A DNA stretch of 64,000 bases, from the NCBI RefSeq assembly GCF_020010905.1, contig NZ_JAGJBY010000001.1, positions 124,001-188,000 on the forward strand, in the 5' to 3' direction. The DNA comes from Streptomyces acidiscabies (lineage in GTDB: Bacteria > Actinomycetota > Actinomycetes > Streptomycetales > Streptomycetaceae). A program made the position numbers and the translations under genes. Under the pieces are notes generated by a model that saw nothing but the letters and a program-made list of their open reading frames with translations, was not told the DNA's origin and ran no database searches. Below, piece by piece: positions 25,705-34,404 of the stretch; within the stretch, counting starts at the first letter, position 1; the number at the start of each line of letters is the position of its first letter.

Positions 25705-27090
25705 TCACTCCGTGCCATGGGCCACGACCGGCAGGAACACCGCCACCTCGTAGCCCCCGTCGTCCGTACCGCCCGTCGTCATCTCGCCGTTCAGCATCAT
25801 CACCCGCTCCTTCATCCCCGTCAGGCCGTGCCCCTCGCCCGCCTGCGCCTTGGCCGGCGACGGGTGCTCCGCCGGGCCGTTCACCACCCGTATCCCGAGG
25901 CCCCCGAGCACATACCCGAACTCCACCGTCGCCTTCGCCCCCGGCGCGTGCCGCAGGGTGTTGCTCAGGGCCTCCTGCACGATGCGGTACGCCGACAGCT
26001 CCACCCCCTGGGGCAGCTCCCGCACCGCTCCCGTCGTCACCTTCTCCACCTCCAGGCCGGCCTCCCGCACGTTCGCCAGCAGGCCGTCCAGCTCCGCCAG
26101 CGACGGCTGCGGGGCGTCCGGCACCTCATAGTCCTCGGCGCGGACCACGCCCAGCACCCGGCGCAGTTCGGTGAGCGCCGCCACCGCGTTCTCCCTGATC
26201 GTCGCGAACGCCTTCGCCAGCTCCGGCGGGGTGTTCTCCACCCGGTAGGGGGCCGCCTCCGCCTGGATGGCCACCACCGACATGTGGTGCGCCACCACGT
26301 CGTGCAACTCCCGGGCTATCGTCGTGCGTTCCTCCAGCAGCGTCCGCCGGGAGCGCTCGTGCTCCGTCACCGTCTGCTGCGCCGTGACCTCCCGCTCCGC
26401 CTGCCGGCGGGTGTGCCACACGGTGACGGCGAGCAGGGCGAACGCGGAGAGCACCAGCATCGGGCCCGTGTCCGTGCCGTACCCGTCGTGGCTCCAGCGG
26501 AAGAGCGACTCGGCGGTGAAGCCGTAGACGGCCGTCAGCAGCCACATCCAGGCCGCCGTGCGCGGGCGGGTGCGGACCGCCACCACCGTCAGCACCAGCA
26601 GGTGGGAGATGAAGGGGCCCGGCTCCCAGGGCCACAGCGTGTACGACGTGCCGACCGCCGCGACCGCCGTCGTCGACGCGAACGAGAGCCAGAAGGCGCC
26701 CACCGGCCGGACCAGCGTCAGCAGCACCGGCGCCAGGACCAGGAGGCCGCACACCATGTTGAGGGCGCCGTCCCGGGAGTACGTCCACGTGTTCATCATC
26801 GCCAGGACGCCGCCCGCCGCGACCAGGCCGTGCCTCGCCCAGGCCGCGTACTCCCGACGCCGGCCCTTCAGCCGGCGGACCAGGCGGCTCTCGTCGCCCA
26901 GGCGGGGCAGCGGGCGGTAGGCGAAGGCGTCGTCGATCAGGTCCCCCCGCAGCCCGCGCAGGGCGTCCAGGGCCGCCTTGGCCTCCGGACTGCGCGGGGT
27001 GTATCCGCCGCCGTCCGAATCGCCGTACGGGGTCTGCGGATCCATGATCCGCGTCCGGGTGGTCTGCGTCGTCTCGGTCACATTCACCAC
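25705..27090 (-). CDS. Sensor histidine kinase, HisKA_3 type (pair 1)
   Basis: A 461-residue NarX/DesK-like kinase. After a cytoplasmic N-terminus come about five to six membrane helices (residues ~85-215), with no large outer domain, so the signal is probably sensed in or near the membrane. The dimerisation/phosphoacceptor motif is ARELHDVVAHHMSVV with the phospho-His at ELHD, and the HATPase has QEALSNTLRHAPGA and GHGLTGMKER. The GTG at 27090 is the longest start. A GTG at 27081 lies 7 nt after TACGGT and could be a leaderless alternative. It is paralogous to the kinase at 27876-29471. Confidence 0.92.
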   Translation of the reverse strand: MVNVTETTQTTRTRIMDPQTPYGDSDGGGYTPRSPEAKAALDALRGLRGDLIDDAFAYRPLPRLGDESRLVRRLKGRRREYAAWARHGLVAAGGVLAMMNTWTYSRDGALNMVCGLLVLAPVLLTLVRPVGAFWLSFASTTAVAAVGTSYTLWPWEPGPFISHLLVLTVVAVRTRPRTAAWMWLLTAVYGFTAESLFRWSHDGYGTDTGPMLVLSAFALLAVTVWHTRRQAEREVTAQQTVTEHERSRRTLLEERTTIARELHDVVAHHMSVVAIQAEAAPYRVENTPPELAKAFATIRENAVAALTELRRVLGVVRAEDYEVPDAPQPSLAELDGLLANVREAGLEVEKVTTGAVRELPQGVELSAYRIVQEALSNTLRHAPGAKATVEFGYVLGGLGIRVVNGPAEHPSPAKAQAGEGHGLTGMKERVMMLNGEMTTGGTDDGGYEVAVFLPVVAHGTE

Positions 27091-27201
27091 CGTAGGCCGG
27101 GGCCGGAATCGTCGTCGTCACCACTGAGAGGGGTTCCGCCGGGTCCATCTCAAGTACTACGGGGTCTCCCCCACACCTGGCCGGACCCGGCGAAGCACCG
27201 C

Positions 27202-27879
27202 TCAGCGGACGGCCGGGCGCACGAGCCCCACCTCGTACGCGAACACCGCCGCCTGCGTCCGGTCCCGCAGCCCCAACTTGACCAGGATCCGGCCCACATG
27301 GGTCTTCACCGTCTGCTCGGCGACGCACAGGTGCCGGGCGATCTCCCCGTTCGACAGGCCCTGCGCGATCAGCGACAGCACCTCCGTCTCCCGCTCGGTG
27401 ATCTCCTCCAGGCGCACCTTCTCGGGCGCGCGCGGGCCGCTGTCGATGCGGGCGAACTCGGTGATCAGCTTGCGGGTGATACCGGGGGCGAGCATGGCGT
27501 CGCCCGCCGCGACGATCCTGACGGCCTCGGCGACCTGGTCGGCGGAGGCGTCCTTCAGCAGGAACCCGGAGGCGCCGGCGCGCAGTGCCTCGTACACGTA
27601 CTCGTCGAGGTCGAAGGTCGTCAGCACCAGCACCTTCATGTCCGGCAGCAGGGCCGTGATCCGGCGCGTCGCCTCGATGCCGTTCAGGTCGGGCATCCGG
27701 ATGTCCATCAGGACGACGTCCGGGGTGAGTTCGGCCGCCTTCTCCACCGCGTCCAGGCCGTCGACCGCCTGGCCGATCACCTCGATCCCGGGCTGCTTGT
27801 CCAGCAGGACGGTGAAGCCCTGCCGGATCATCTGCTGGTCGTCCGCGATGAGTACGCGGATCTTCGTGTCGTTCGTCAT
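27202..27879 (-). CDS. NarL/LuxR-type response regulator (pair 2)
   Basis: A 225-residue regulator with ADDQ acidic pair, VLMDIRMPDLNGIEATRR phospho-acceptor region, VLTTFDLDEYVYEALRAGAS and an HTH containing ITERETEVLSLIAQGLSNGEIARHL. Its ATG at 27879 overlaps the kinase stop by 4 nt, so kinase and regulator are co-translated. It is a close paralogue of the pair-1 regulator, including an almost identical receiver output face, which raises the possibility of cross-talk. Confidence 0.93.
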   Translation of the reverse strand: MTNDTKIRVLIADDQQMIRQGFTVLLDKQPGIEVIGQAVDGLDAVEKAAELTPDVVLMDIRMPDLNGIEATRRITALLPDMKVLVLTTFDLDEYVYEALRAGASGFLLKDASADQVAEAVRIVAAGDAMLAPGITRKLITEFARIDSGPRAPEKVRLEEITERETEVLSLIAQGLSNGEIARHLCVAEQTVKTHVGRILVKLGLRDRTQAAVFAYEVGLVRPAVR

Positions 27880-29471
27880 CTCTTCTCGTCTCCTGTCTCG
27901 TTGTCGGGAGGAGGCTGCCGAAGGGACGGGACGTCGCCCCGTCCCTTCTTCCGGAACGCCTCCGGGAGGATCAATCGAACGTTCGGAAGGTCGGACATCT
28001 GCTGCACCAGTCCGGGGAGGGCCACGTACGCCTCGTCGCTCGCGGGGCTGTCCACGCGGACGCCGTCACGCGGCAGGAACGCCGAGACGACGAAGCCGCC
28101 GTGCAGAGTCGGGTGGGCCATCAGGTGGCCGCCCAGCATCGCCGCGCGCTCGCGCATCCCCAGCAGTCCGTGCCCCGCGCCGGGGGACGGGTCGGCCCGG
28201 CCGCTCGATGCGGAGTTCGTGACGCACAGGTACACGCCGTCCCGCCGCTGCTCGATCTCCACGGTCGCGCCGGCCCCCGGCGCGTGCCGCAGCACGTTGC
28301 TGAGCGCCTCCTGCACGATCCGGTACGCCGAGAGCTGGACGCCCGGTGAGTACGGCGGCGTCGGCGGCTCGCCGGTCATCTCCTTGACCACGTCCAGCCC
28401 CGCCGCACGGGTGTTGTCCAGCAGCGCGTCCAGCCGGTCCAGGGTGGGCTGCGGAGCGTCCGGCGCCGTGCCGGTCGCCGCGCCGAGCCCGTACGGCCCG
28501 TCGGGGTCCTCGGGGCTCTCCGAACGCAACACCCCCAGCACCCGGCGCAGTTCGGTCAGCGCCTCCAGCGCGTTCTGCCGGATGCCCGCGAGGTTCTCCT
28601 TCAGCTCCTCGGACGGGTCCGCCACCAGGTGCGGGGCCACCTGCGCCTGGATCGAGATCACCGACATGTGGTGCGCCACCACGTCGTGCAGCTCCCGCGC
28701 GATACGGGTGCGCTCCTCCAGCAGCGTGCGCCGCGCGCGCTCCTCCGCGGTGATGCCGGTCTGCTCGACGAGTTCGGTCCGGGCCTCGCGACGGCCTCGC
28801 AGGGCGGCGCCCACGAGGACGAAGCCCAGGAAGACGGCCATCGCCAGCACACCGCTCGGGGAGTAGTACCCGCCGCCGATCACGCCCTCCACGATCCAGG
28901 TGGCCAGCGCGGTCAGGGCCAGCACCTCGGCGGAGACACGCGCGCGGACCCGCAGGGCGACCAGGAGGAGGACCAGTGCGTGGACGACCATCCCGGGAAC
29001 GCCCCAGGGCCAGGGGACATCGCCGTTCCAGACGACGTGGTTCGGTCCCGGGACAGTGCCCGTCATCAGCCGGTTGCGTGCTCCCAGGGCCGCCACGACC
29101 GTGGCCACCAGGGACAGCCACCACCCGTGCAGCGGCCACCACAGCGCCACGACCAGCGCCACGCTCTGCGCCGCCGCGCACAACAGGCCGAACTCGACGC
29201 CCAGTTGGTACCGCGTACTGAACTGGTCCCCGTTCGCCAGCACCGCCACGAGCGCCGCCAGGCACACCAGCCCGTGCGGCAGCCACCGCAGCCACACCGA
29301 CGGCGGCAACGGCATCGCCTCGGTCGGCCACAGGTCCCGCCGCAGCGCGACGAACATCCGCCCCGCCCGCGTCTCCCGCAGTGCGCGGCGCCGACGGTCC
29401 TCGCCCGATGACCGGCGCAGTGCGCGCTCCAGGTGCTTCTCCAGCTGTGTCACCCTCATCACCCTATGCAC
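27876..29471 (-). CDS. Sensor histidine kinase, HisKA_3 type (pair 2)
   Basis: A 531-residue kinase with about six membrane helices (PHGLVCLAALVAVLA, LLCAAAQSVALVVALWW and others) and no large outer loop. Phosphoacceptor motif ARELHDVVAHHMSVIS and HATPase QEALSNVLRHAPGAG, GHGLLGMRER. The GTG start at 29471 has AGGAGG 6 nt upstream and overlaps the acyltransferase stop by 8 nt, so it belongs to the same operon. The C-terminal ~70 residues after the ATPase domain are an extra Pro/Arg-rich tail. Confidence 0.92.
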   Translation of the reverse strand: MHRVMRVTQLEKHLERALRRSSGEDRRRRALRETRAGRMFVALRRDLWPTEAMPLPPSVWLRWLPHGLVCLAALVAVLANGDQFSTRYQLGVEFGLLCAAAQSVALVVALWWPLHGWWLSLVATVVAALGARNRLMTGTVPGPNHVVWNGDVPWPWGVPGMVVHALVLLLVALRVRARVSAEVLALTALATWIVEGVIGGGYYSPSGVLAMAVFLGFVLVGAALRGRREARTELVEQTGITAEERARRTLLEERTRIARELHDVVAHHMSVISIQAQVAPHLVADPSEELKENLAGIRQNALEALTELRRVLGVLRSESPEDPDGPYGLGAATGTAPDAPQPTLDRLDALLDNTRAAGLDVVKEMTGEPPTPPYSPGVQLSAYRIVQEALSNVLRHAPGAGATVEIEQRRDGVYLCVTNSASSGRADPSPGAGHGLLGMRERAAMLGGHLMAHPTLHGGFVVSAFLPRDGVRVDSPASDEAYVALPGLVQQMSDLPNVRLILPEAFRKKGRGDVPSLRQPPPDNETGDEKR

Positions 29472-30825
29472 CGCCGACCTCCTTCAGAGCGGCCGATCCC
29501 GGGCACGGAAGCGGATGCTTCCGGCCTGTGACCAGGTGCGCCAACATCCGCTCCTTGCCTGGTGGTTCACCGGCGGAACGCGTCGCCCTGTTGACGATCA
29601 CGCCCCGCGCACGCCCTCCCCCACGACGGCCCGGCCGCGTCTCCCAGCCGTGGAACGCCGCCCAGCACACCGCGAGCGCCGGCACGAACACCGGGAGCCA
29701 CAGGAGCCGGTACGGGACCCAGGCCAGGGTGTCGGGGCGGGTGTGGAGGCCGGGGAGGTGGCCGGCGGACAGCGCCAGGGCCGTCGTCGCCATCAGGGCC
29801 GTCAGGTGCCAGAGGAACACCGTCATCGCCGAGAGGTTGAGCAGGGCCACCGCCGTCCACGCGCGGGGCCGCCGCATCGCCCGGCGCAGTCGGCCCCGCA
29901 GCAGCAGCGCCGCTCCGCACTGGGCCAGCCCGAAGGTGACCGCCGCCAGTGTCGGCGGGTTCAGGTTGGAGATCTCCTCCCCCGGCACCCCCACCATCGA
30001 CGCCGGGTACCCGCCCCACCGGACCAGCACCGCCGTCACCACCGCACCGCCGGTCAGCAGGACCCACCCGGCGCGCGGGCGCTCCAGTTCGCCCCGCGTC
30101 CAGGCCGCGCCCAGCGTGTACGGCACCGCCCAGCCCGCCGCGAGGTTGACCCAGCCCAGCCAGGACGGGCCGCCGAGCCCGAAGCGGACCAGGTCCACGT
30201 GGAGCACCACCACCAGCGGCCACAGCGGGTTGAGCCGTGCCAGCAGCGGGGTCGCCGCCGTCAGCAGCGCGAAGACCAGGAGGAACCACAGCGGGGACAG
30301 CGCCAGCTTCACGACCGTGTGCACCGTCAGGAACGAGGCGCCGCCCAGCAGGAGGCAGACGGTCACCGTCAGCCACACGGCCACGAGCGCGGCCACCGGC
30401 CGGAACAGCCGCGCGAGGCGGGCCCGCAGCCAGCCGACGTAGACACCGGGCGACGGCCCCCGTCCAGCGCCGGCCCAGGCGGCCCGCCCTGCCCCGTGCG
30501 CACGGCCCGTGCCCCGTGCCCTCTCCCGCGCCGCCGCGTAACTCCGCGTCGCCACATGCCCGCCCACCATGAAGAACACCGCGAGCGTCTGGAACGTCCA
30601 CGACACCGGCGCCAGCCACGGCATCGACGCCAGCGGGCTCGCCGCACGCAGGGTGTCGCCGTCGGCGACCAGGGCGGTCACCAGCCAGTGGCCGAGGACG
30701 ACACCGAGGATGGCCAGCGCGCGCAGGGCGTCCACCGCGCGGTCGCGGTGCGGGGGTGTGGCGGCGTCGATGCGGGCCGCCATGCGGGCCAGGTAGGTGC
30801 CGCGCGGATCACGTGTGGTGAACAC
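29464..30825 (-). CDS. Acyltransferase-3 family membrane protein
   Basis: A 453-residue integral membrane acyltransferase. RDRAVDALRALAILGVVLGHW at the N-terminus is the family signature, with the catalytic-type His at the end of the first helix, followed by about ten membrane helices. Family members O-acylate cell-envelope sugars or lipids. A basic, Gly/Arg-rich loop (RARGTGRAHGAGRAAWAGAG) interrupts the region near residue 105. The GTG start at 30825 overlaps the upstream hydrolase by 17 nt, and its stop overlaps the kinase gene, indicating a tightly packed operon. Confidence 0.85.
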   Translation of the reverse strand: MFTTRDPRGTYLARMAARIDAATPPHRDRAVDALRALAILGVVLGHWLVTALVADGDTLRAASPLASMPWLAPVSWTFQTLAVFFMVGGHVATRSYAAARERARGTGRAHGAGRAAWAGAGRGPSPGVYVGWLRARLARLFRPVAALVAVWLTVTVCLLLGGASFLTVHTVVKLALSPLWFLLVFALLTAATPLLARLNPLWPLVVVLHVDLVRFGLGGPSWLGWVNLAAGWAVPYTLGAAWTRGELERPRAGWVLLTGGAVVTAVLVRWGGYPASMVGVPGEEISNLNPPTLAAVTFGLAQCGAALLLRGRLRRAMRRPRAWTAVALLNLSAMTVFLWHLTALMATTALALSAGHLPGLHTRPDTLAWVPYRLLWLPVFVPALAVCWAAFHGWETRPGRRGGGRARGVIVNRATRSAGEPPGKERMLAHLVTGRKHPLPCPGSAALKEVGGA

Positions 30826-31807
30826 GGGTGACCTCCGTCGACTCGCCGAGAACGATCCGGGTGAGGTTGGCCAGCGAGACCGAGCCCGGGGTGAAGTAGT
30901 CGCTGTGCCCGCCGTCTCCGGCGGCGAAGACGCGGGCGCCGAAGGCCGGGGAGACCGGGTCCGTGCCGAAGCCGATCGTCGTACCGAAGAGGTGGGTGCT
31001 GGTGTGCGGGACGTCCGCGACCCAGTCGTCCGCTCCGCGCGCCGCCCATACCCGGGCGCGGGTGTCCAGGTCGGCCGCCGAATCCGCGCCGGTGCCGGGG
31101 CTGGCGAGGAGGACCAGGTCGTCGGCGTCCAGGCCGTCGGCCGCTCGGGCGCACACCACCGTGCCGTAGGAGTGGCACAGGACGCTGACGTCGGTGTCCC
31201 GGCCGGTGAGGGCGCGCAGCCCGGCGACGAGGTCGCGCAGGTCCGGCGCCGCCTCCTGCGCCCGGTCCGGCGTCAGGACCGTCGTACTGATCGTGCCCGG
31301 CGTCGTGTACCCGAGCCAGGCGACCACCGCCGTCCCCGAACCGGCCGGGCCCTCTCGGGTGAGCCGGCGGTGGAGGGCCTCGGCTCCCGCGCGGAAGCGT
31401 TCGTACGTGTCCAGCGTGGTGTCGGAGCCGGGGACCAGGACCGCGATGCGGTGTGCGTGTGCCAGGTCGCCGAAGACCTCCGTGGCCCGGCCCTCGCCGC
31501 GGCCGTCGAAGGAGAGGAGGCGCCGGTCGGGGTCGGCCAGCCTCCGGTCGGCCTCGGCCCTGTGCCGGTCGCCGTTGTCCCGGGCCATCCTCGACGCCAG
31601 CTCGGCGCCGGCCCGGTTGGCCGCGTACGTCTTCTCCAGCGTCGCGGCCGTCAGCGGGAGCGCCGGCGCCGGAGTGGGTGCCGGGATGTCGGGGCGGGCC
31701 GCCGCGACAAGGGGGACGACCACCGCCGCGACGACCAGGACGGCGAGCAGGGCCCGGAGCAGGCGCCCCGCCCTTCCATCCGTCTTCTCCGCGTCACCGA
31801 GTCGCAT
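30809..31807 (-). CDS. Alpha/beta hydrolase, DUF1023 type, membrane-anchored
   Basis: A 332-residue protein with an N-terminal helix (LLRALLAVLVVAAVVVPLVAA) that could anchor or export it. The hydrolase core has VLVPGSDTTLDTYERF, WLGYTTPG, the nucleophile elbow SVLCHSYGTVV (GxSxG variant CHSYG) and a late GHSDYF with the catalytic-type His. This matches the DUF1023 group of actinobacterial hydrolases. It leads the operon hydrolase - acyltransferase - kinase - regulator, and an ester-forming and ester-cleaving pair may act on the same envelope component (inference). Confidence 0.82.
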   Translation of the reverse strand: MRLGDAEKTDGRAGRLLRALLAVLVVAAVVVPLVAAARPDIPAPTPAPALPLTAATLEKTYAANRAGAELASRMARDNGDRHRAEADRRLADPDRRLLSFDGRGEGRATEVFGDLAHAHRIAVLVPGSDTTLDTYERFRAGAEALHRRLTREGPAGSGTAVVAWLGYTTPGTISTTVLTPDRAQEAAPDLRDLVAGLRALTGRDTDVSVLCHSYGTVVCARAADGLDADDLVLLASPGTGADSAADLDTRARVWAARGADDWVADVPHTSTHLFGTTIGFGTDPVSPAFGARVFAAGDGGHSDYFTPGSVSLANLTRIVLGESTEVTRVHHT

Positions 31808-31893
31808 CGCCGCGCCCCTCCCCGTCCAGACCGCCCGACCGTCGGGCGAACTGGTTGCGAAGTTACGGATCGGCGCTCGTCGTCCGCGTCCCG

Positions 31894-31925
31894 CCTGAGA
31901 GCTCTTCTTCGACGTAGCTCTCAGG
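31894..31925 (-). terminator. Hairpin between formamidase-like and hydrolase genes
   Basis: CCTGAGAGCT (31894-31903) and AGCTCTCAGG (31916-31925) pair perfectly over 10 bp around a 12-nt loop. It is 125 nt after the formamidase-like stop and 87 nt before the hydrolase start. The 242-nt gap otherwise holds no gene that I can support. Confidence 0.65.
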
Positions 31926-32049
31926 TATGACGCGGACTACGAAAGGACTGGGGAAGGACTGCGGAAGGCTCGAAGCGGAGATACCCGGGAGCTAACCGGG
32001 GACTACCACAGACGTACGGAAGAGCCGCCGAGTGAGCCAGGCTCCCACC

Positions 32050-32967
32050 TCACCAAGCCAGCTGCGCGATCTCCTCCCCCACCACCGCGCAAGCGTCCGC
32101 CACCGGATCGATCAGCGGGAAGTGTCCGACGTCCTCCAGCAGCGTCACCCCCACCACCTCCCCCGCCTTCGCCGCCGCGTCCGCGTACGCCTCCGCGACC
32201 GCCATCGGCACGACCTCGTCCGCACGGCCCTGCACGATCGCCGTGGCGATGCCTGTCGGCAGCAGCAGCGCCGGGTCGGCGTACGGCCGCCGCTCGGCGA
32301 ACTTCCCTTCCCCGCCGAGGAGTTGAGTGGAGGCGCCGCCGCACACGTCGAGCTTCCGCGCGATCTCGAAGTCGGCGATCGGCGCGAGCGCGACCACGCC
32401 CCGCAGGTTCGGCGGAGCGGCCGTGCGCCAGGGCGCGTCGGCCGGGAGGAGGTGCCGGGCGGCGGCCCACAGCGCGAGGTGGCCGCCGGCCGAGTGGCCG
32501 GTGAGGACGGTACGGCGCGGGTCGGCCGTGGGGAGGACCTCCCGGACGAGGGCGGGGAGCGCGTCGAGCGCGGCGGCGACGTCGTCGAAGGTGTCCGGCC
32601 AGCGCCCCGCGACCGGCGTCGCGTCCGCGTCGTCCGCCACCGGAGCGTTTCCGCCGGAGGTCCCGTCGGTCCCCAACTCCCCGCGCCGGTACTCGACGTT
32701 GGCGACGGCGAACCCGCGCCGGGCCAGGAAGTCCGCGAACGGCGTCAGGTGCCGGCGGTCGTACGGCGCGCGCCAGGCTCCCCCGTGCAGCACGACGACC
32801 AGCGGCGCGAGTCCCCCCGTACCCCTCGTAGTCCTCGGGAGGTAGAAGTCGATCACCTGGTCGGGGTGGTCACCGTAGGCGGCGGTCACGTCGGGGTCGA
32901 CGGGCGGATGCGAGAAGGCGGACTGCTCCTCGGCGGCGGTCCGGGCTGCGGCGACGTCGTCCGGCAT
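32050..32967 (-). CDS. Alpha/beta hydrolase, probable kynurenine formamidase
   Basis: A 305-residue esterase of the BD-FAE/HSL-like type: oxyanion motif VVVLHGGAWRAPYD, nucleophile elbow LTGHSAGGHLALWAA and the late acid/His segment GRADEVVP...EDVGHFPLIDP. The ATG at 32967 starts MPDDVAAARTAAEEQ; the frame extends further upstream but without similarity. Because it lies next to kynureninase and tryptophan 2,3-dioxygenase genes, it most likely hydrolyses N-formylkynurenine, filling the missing middle step. Its own terminator-separated position (terminator at 33153-33192) suggests a separate transcript. Confidence 0.8.
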   Translation of the reverse strand: MPDDVAAARTAAEEQSAFSHPPVDPDVTAAYGDHPDQVIDFYLPRTTRGTGGLAPLVVVLHGGAWRAPYDRRHLTPFADFLARRGFAVANVEYRRGELGTDGTSGGNAPVADDADATPVAGRWPDTFDDVAAALDALPALVREVLPTADPRRTVLTGHSAGGHLALWAAARHLLPADAPWRTAAPPNLRGVVALAPIADFEIARKLDVCGGASTQLLGGEGKFAERRPYADPALLLPTGIATAIVQGRADEVVPMAVAEAYADAAAKAGEVVGVTLLEDVGHFPLIDPVADACAVVGEEIAQLAW

Positions 32968-33152
32968 GCTCCAACCTCTCAGCAACGAAATGGAATTGAC
33001 GACCAGACAGATGAGGACGGCTACTACTGATCCGTCCGCTGGCGGGGACGGTATCAGGCCCGTGACGTGCACGGACACGCGGATATCACGCTGGGTGAGG
33101 GGTAAACGGTTCTGCCCGGATATGACACCCCCGCCCCTCGTACCGTACGTGC

Positions 33153-33192
33153 CGAAGGGCACACCGCGCGTGGTCGTGCGGTGTGCCCTTCG
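33153..33192 (-). terminator. Terminator of the kynurenine operon
   Basis: GAAGGGCACACCGC (33154-33167) and GCGGTGTGCCCTTC (33178-33191) are perfect 14-bp arms, extended by an outer C-G pair, around a 10-nt loop. It lies 25 nt after the kynureninase stop. The 249-nt gap to the formamidase-like start also contains that gene's promoter, which I cannot place. Confidence 0.9.
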
Positions 33193-33216
33193 TGTGAACA
33201 GGGTTGTCGTGCGGGA

Positions 33217-34404
33217 CTACTTGAGAGCCAGCCGCAGCACCCGCGCCGCGCGTTCCACGTCCGCGAACCCGAGGTACAGCGGCGTGAATCCGAACCGCAG
33301 GACGTCCGGGTACCGGAAGTCCCCCACGATGCCCTGCGCGACGAGCCGTTTCATGACGTCGCCCGCGTCGTCGCAGCGCAGCGCGATCTGGCTGCCCCGC
33401 TCCGCGTGGGCCTGCGGCGTCACGCACTCGACCCGGCCCGCGGGGACGTACTCCCCGACGCATTCGAGGAAAAAGTCCGTCAGGGCAAGGGACTTGGCGC
33501 GCACCGCCTCGATGGACACGCCCTCCCAGACCCCGAGGGCCGCCTCCAGCGCGAGCATGGAGAGGATGTCCGGCGTCCCGACCCGGCCGCGCACGACGTC
33601 GCGCGCCGGTTCGTACGACGGGCTCATCCCGAACGGCTCGGCGTGCGAGTTCCAGCCGGGCAGCGGGGAGTCGAACTCCCCCTGGAGATCGCGGCGCACG
33701 TACAGGTACGCCGGCGAACCCGGGCCGCCGTTCAGGTACTTGTAGGTGCAGCCGACCGCGAGGTCCACCCCGTGCTCGTCGAGCCCGACCGGCAGCGCGC
33801 CCGCGCTGTGGCACAGGTCCCAGACCGCGAGGGCGCCCGCCGCGTGGATCGCGGACGTCAGCGCGGGGAGGTCGTGCAGCCGCCCGGACCGGTAGTCGAC
33901 GTGGTTGAGCAGTACCGCGGCGGTACGGGTGGAGAGCGCTCCGGCGACCTCCGAGGGCGGTACGGGGAGCAGCGTGCACCCCGTCATCCTCGCGGCGGAC
34001 TCGGCGATGTACCCGTCCGTGGGGAAGGTCGTGGCGTCGACGACGATCTCGTCCCGCCCCGCTCCCGCCATCCGGCGTGCGGCCACAAGTGCCTTGAAGA
34101 CGTTGACACTTGTCGAGTCGCCGACCACCACCTGGCCGGGTCCCGCGCCGATCAGCGGGGCGATCCGGTCGCCGATCCGCTCCGGCGCCGTCCACCAGCC
34201 GCTCTCCTCCCAGGAACGGATGCGCAGCTCGCCCCACTGACGGCGGACGACGTCCGCGACCGCGTCGGGGACAGCGGCGGGCAGGGCGCCCAGTGAGTTG
34301 CCGTCCAGATAGACGCCCCCGTCGTCGAGGGCGAACTCGGCGCGTTTGACGGCGAGTTCGTCCCTGGCATCCAACTCCTGCGCTATGACGGCCAGTTCAG
34401 ACAT
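33217..34404 (-). CDS. kynU: Kynureninase
   Basis: A 395-residue PLP enzyme that cleaves kynurenine (or hydroxykynurenine) to anthranilate and alanine. Family landmarks are YLDGNSLGALP, VVVGDSTSVNVFKAL (PLP phosphate site), LLNHVDYRSGRLHD, WDLCHSAGALPV and the PLP-Lys of VGCTYKYLNGGPGSPAYLYV. The ATG at 34404 (MSELAVIAQELDARDELA) overlaps the dioxygenase stop by 8 nt, so the two are translationally coupled. A longer frame upstream overlaps the dioxygenase and is rejected. Confidence 0.95.
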   Translation of the reverse strand: MSELAVIAQELDARDELAVKRAEFALDDGGVYLDGNSLGALPAAVPDAVADVVRRQWGELRIRSWEESGWWTAPERIGDRIAPLIGAGPGQVVVGDSTSVNVFKALVAARRMAGAGRDEIVVDATTFPTDGYIAESAARMTGCTLLPVPPSEVAGALSTRTAAVLLNHVDYRSGRLHDLPALTSAIHAAGALAVWDLCHSAGALPVGLDEHGVDLAVGCTYKYLNGGPGSPAYLYVRRDLQGEFDSPLPGWNSHAEPFGMSPSYEPARDVVRGRVGTPDILSMLALEAALGVWEGVSIEAVRAKSLALTDFFLECVGEYVPAGRVECVTPQAHAERGSQIALRCDDAGDVMKRLVAQGIVGDFRYPDVLRFGFTPLYLGFADVERAARVLRLALK

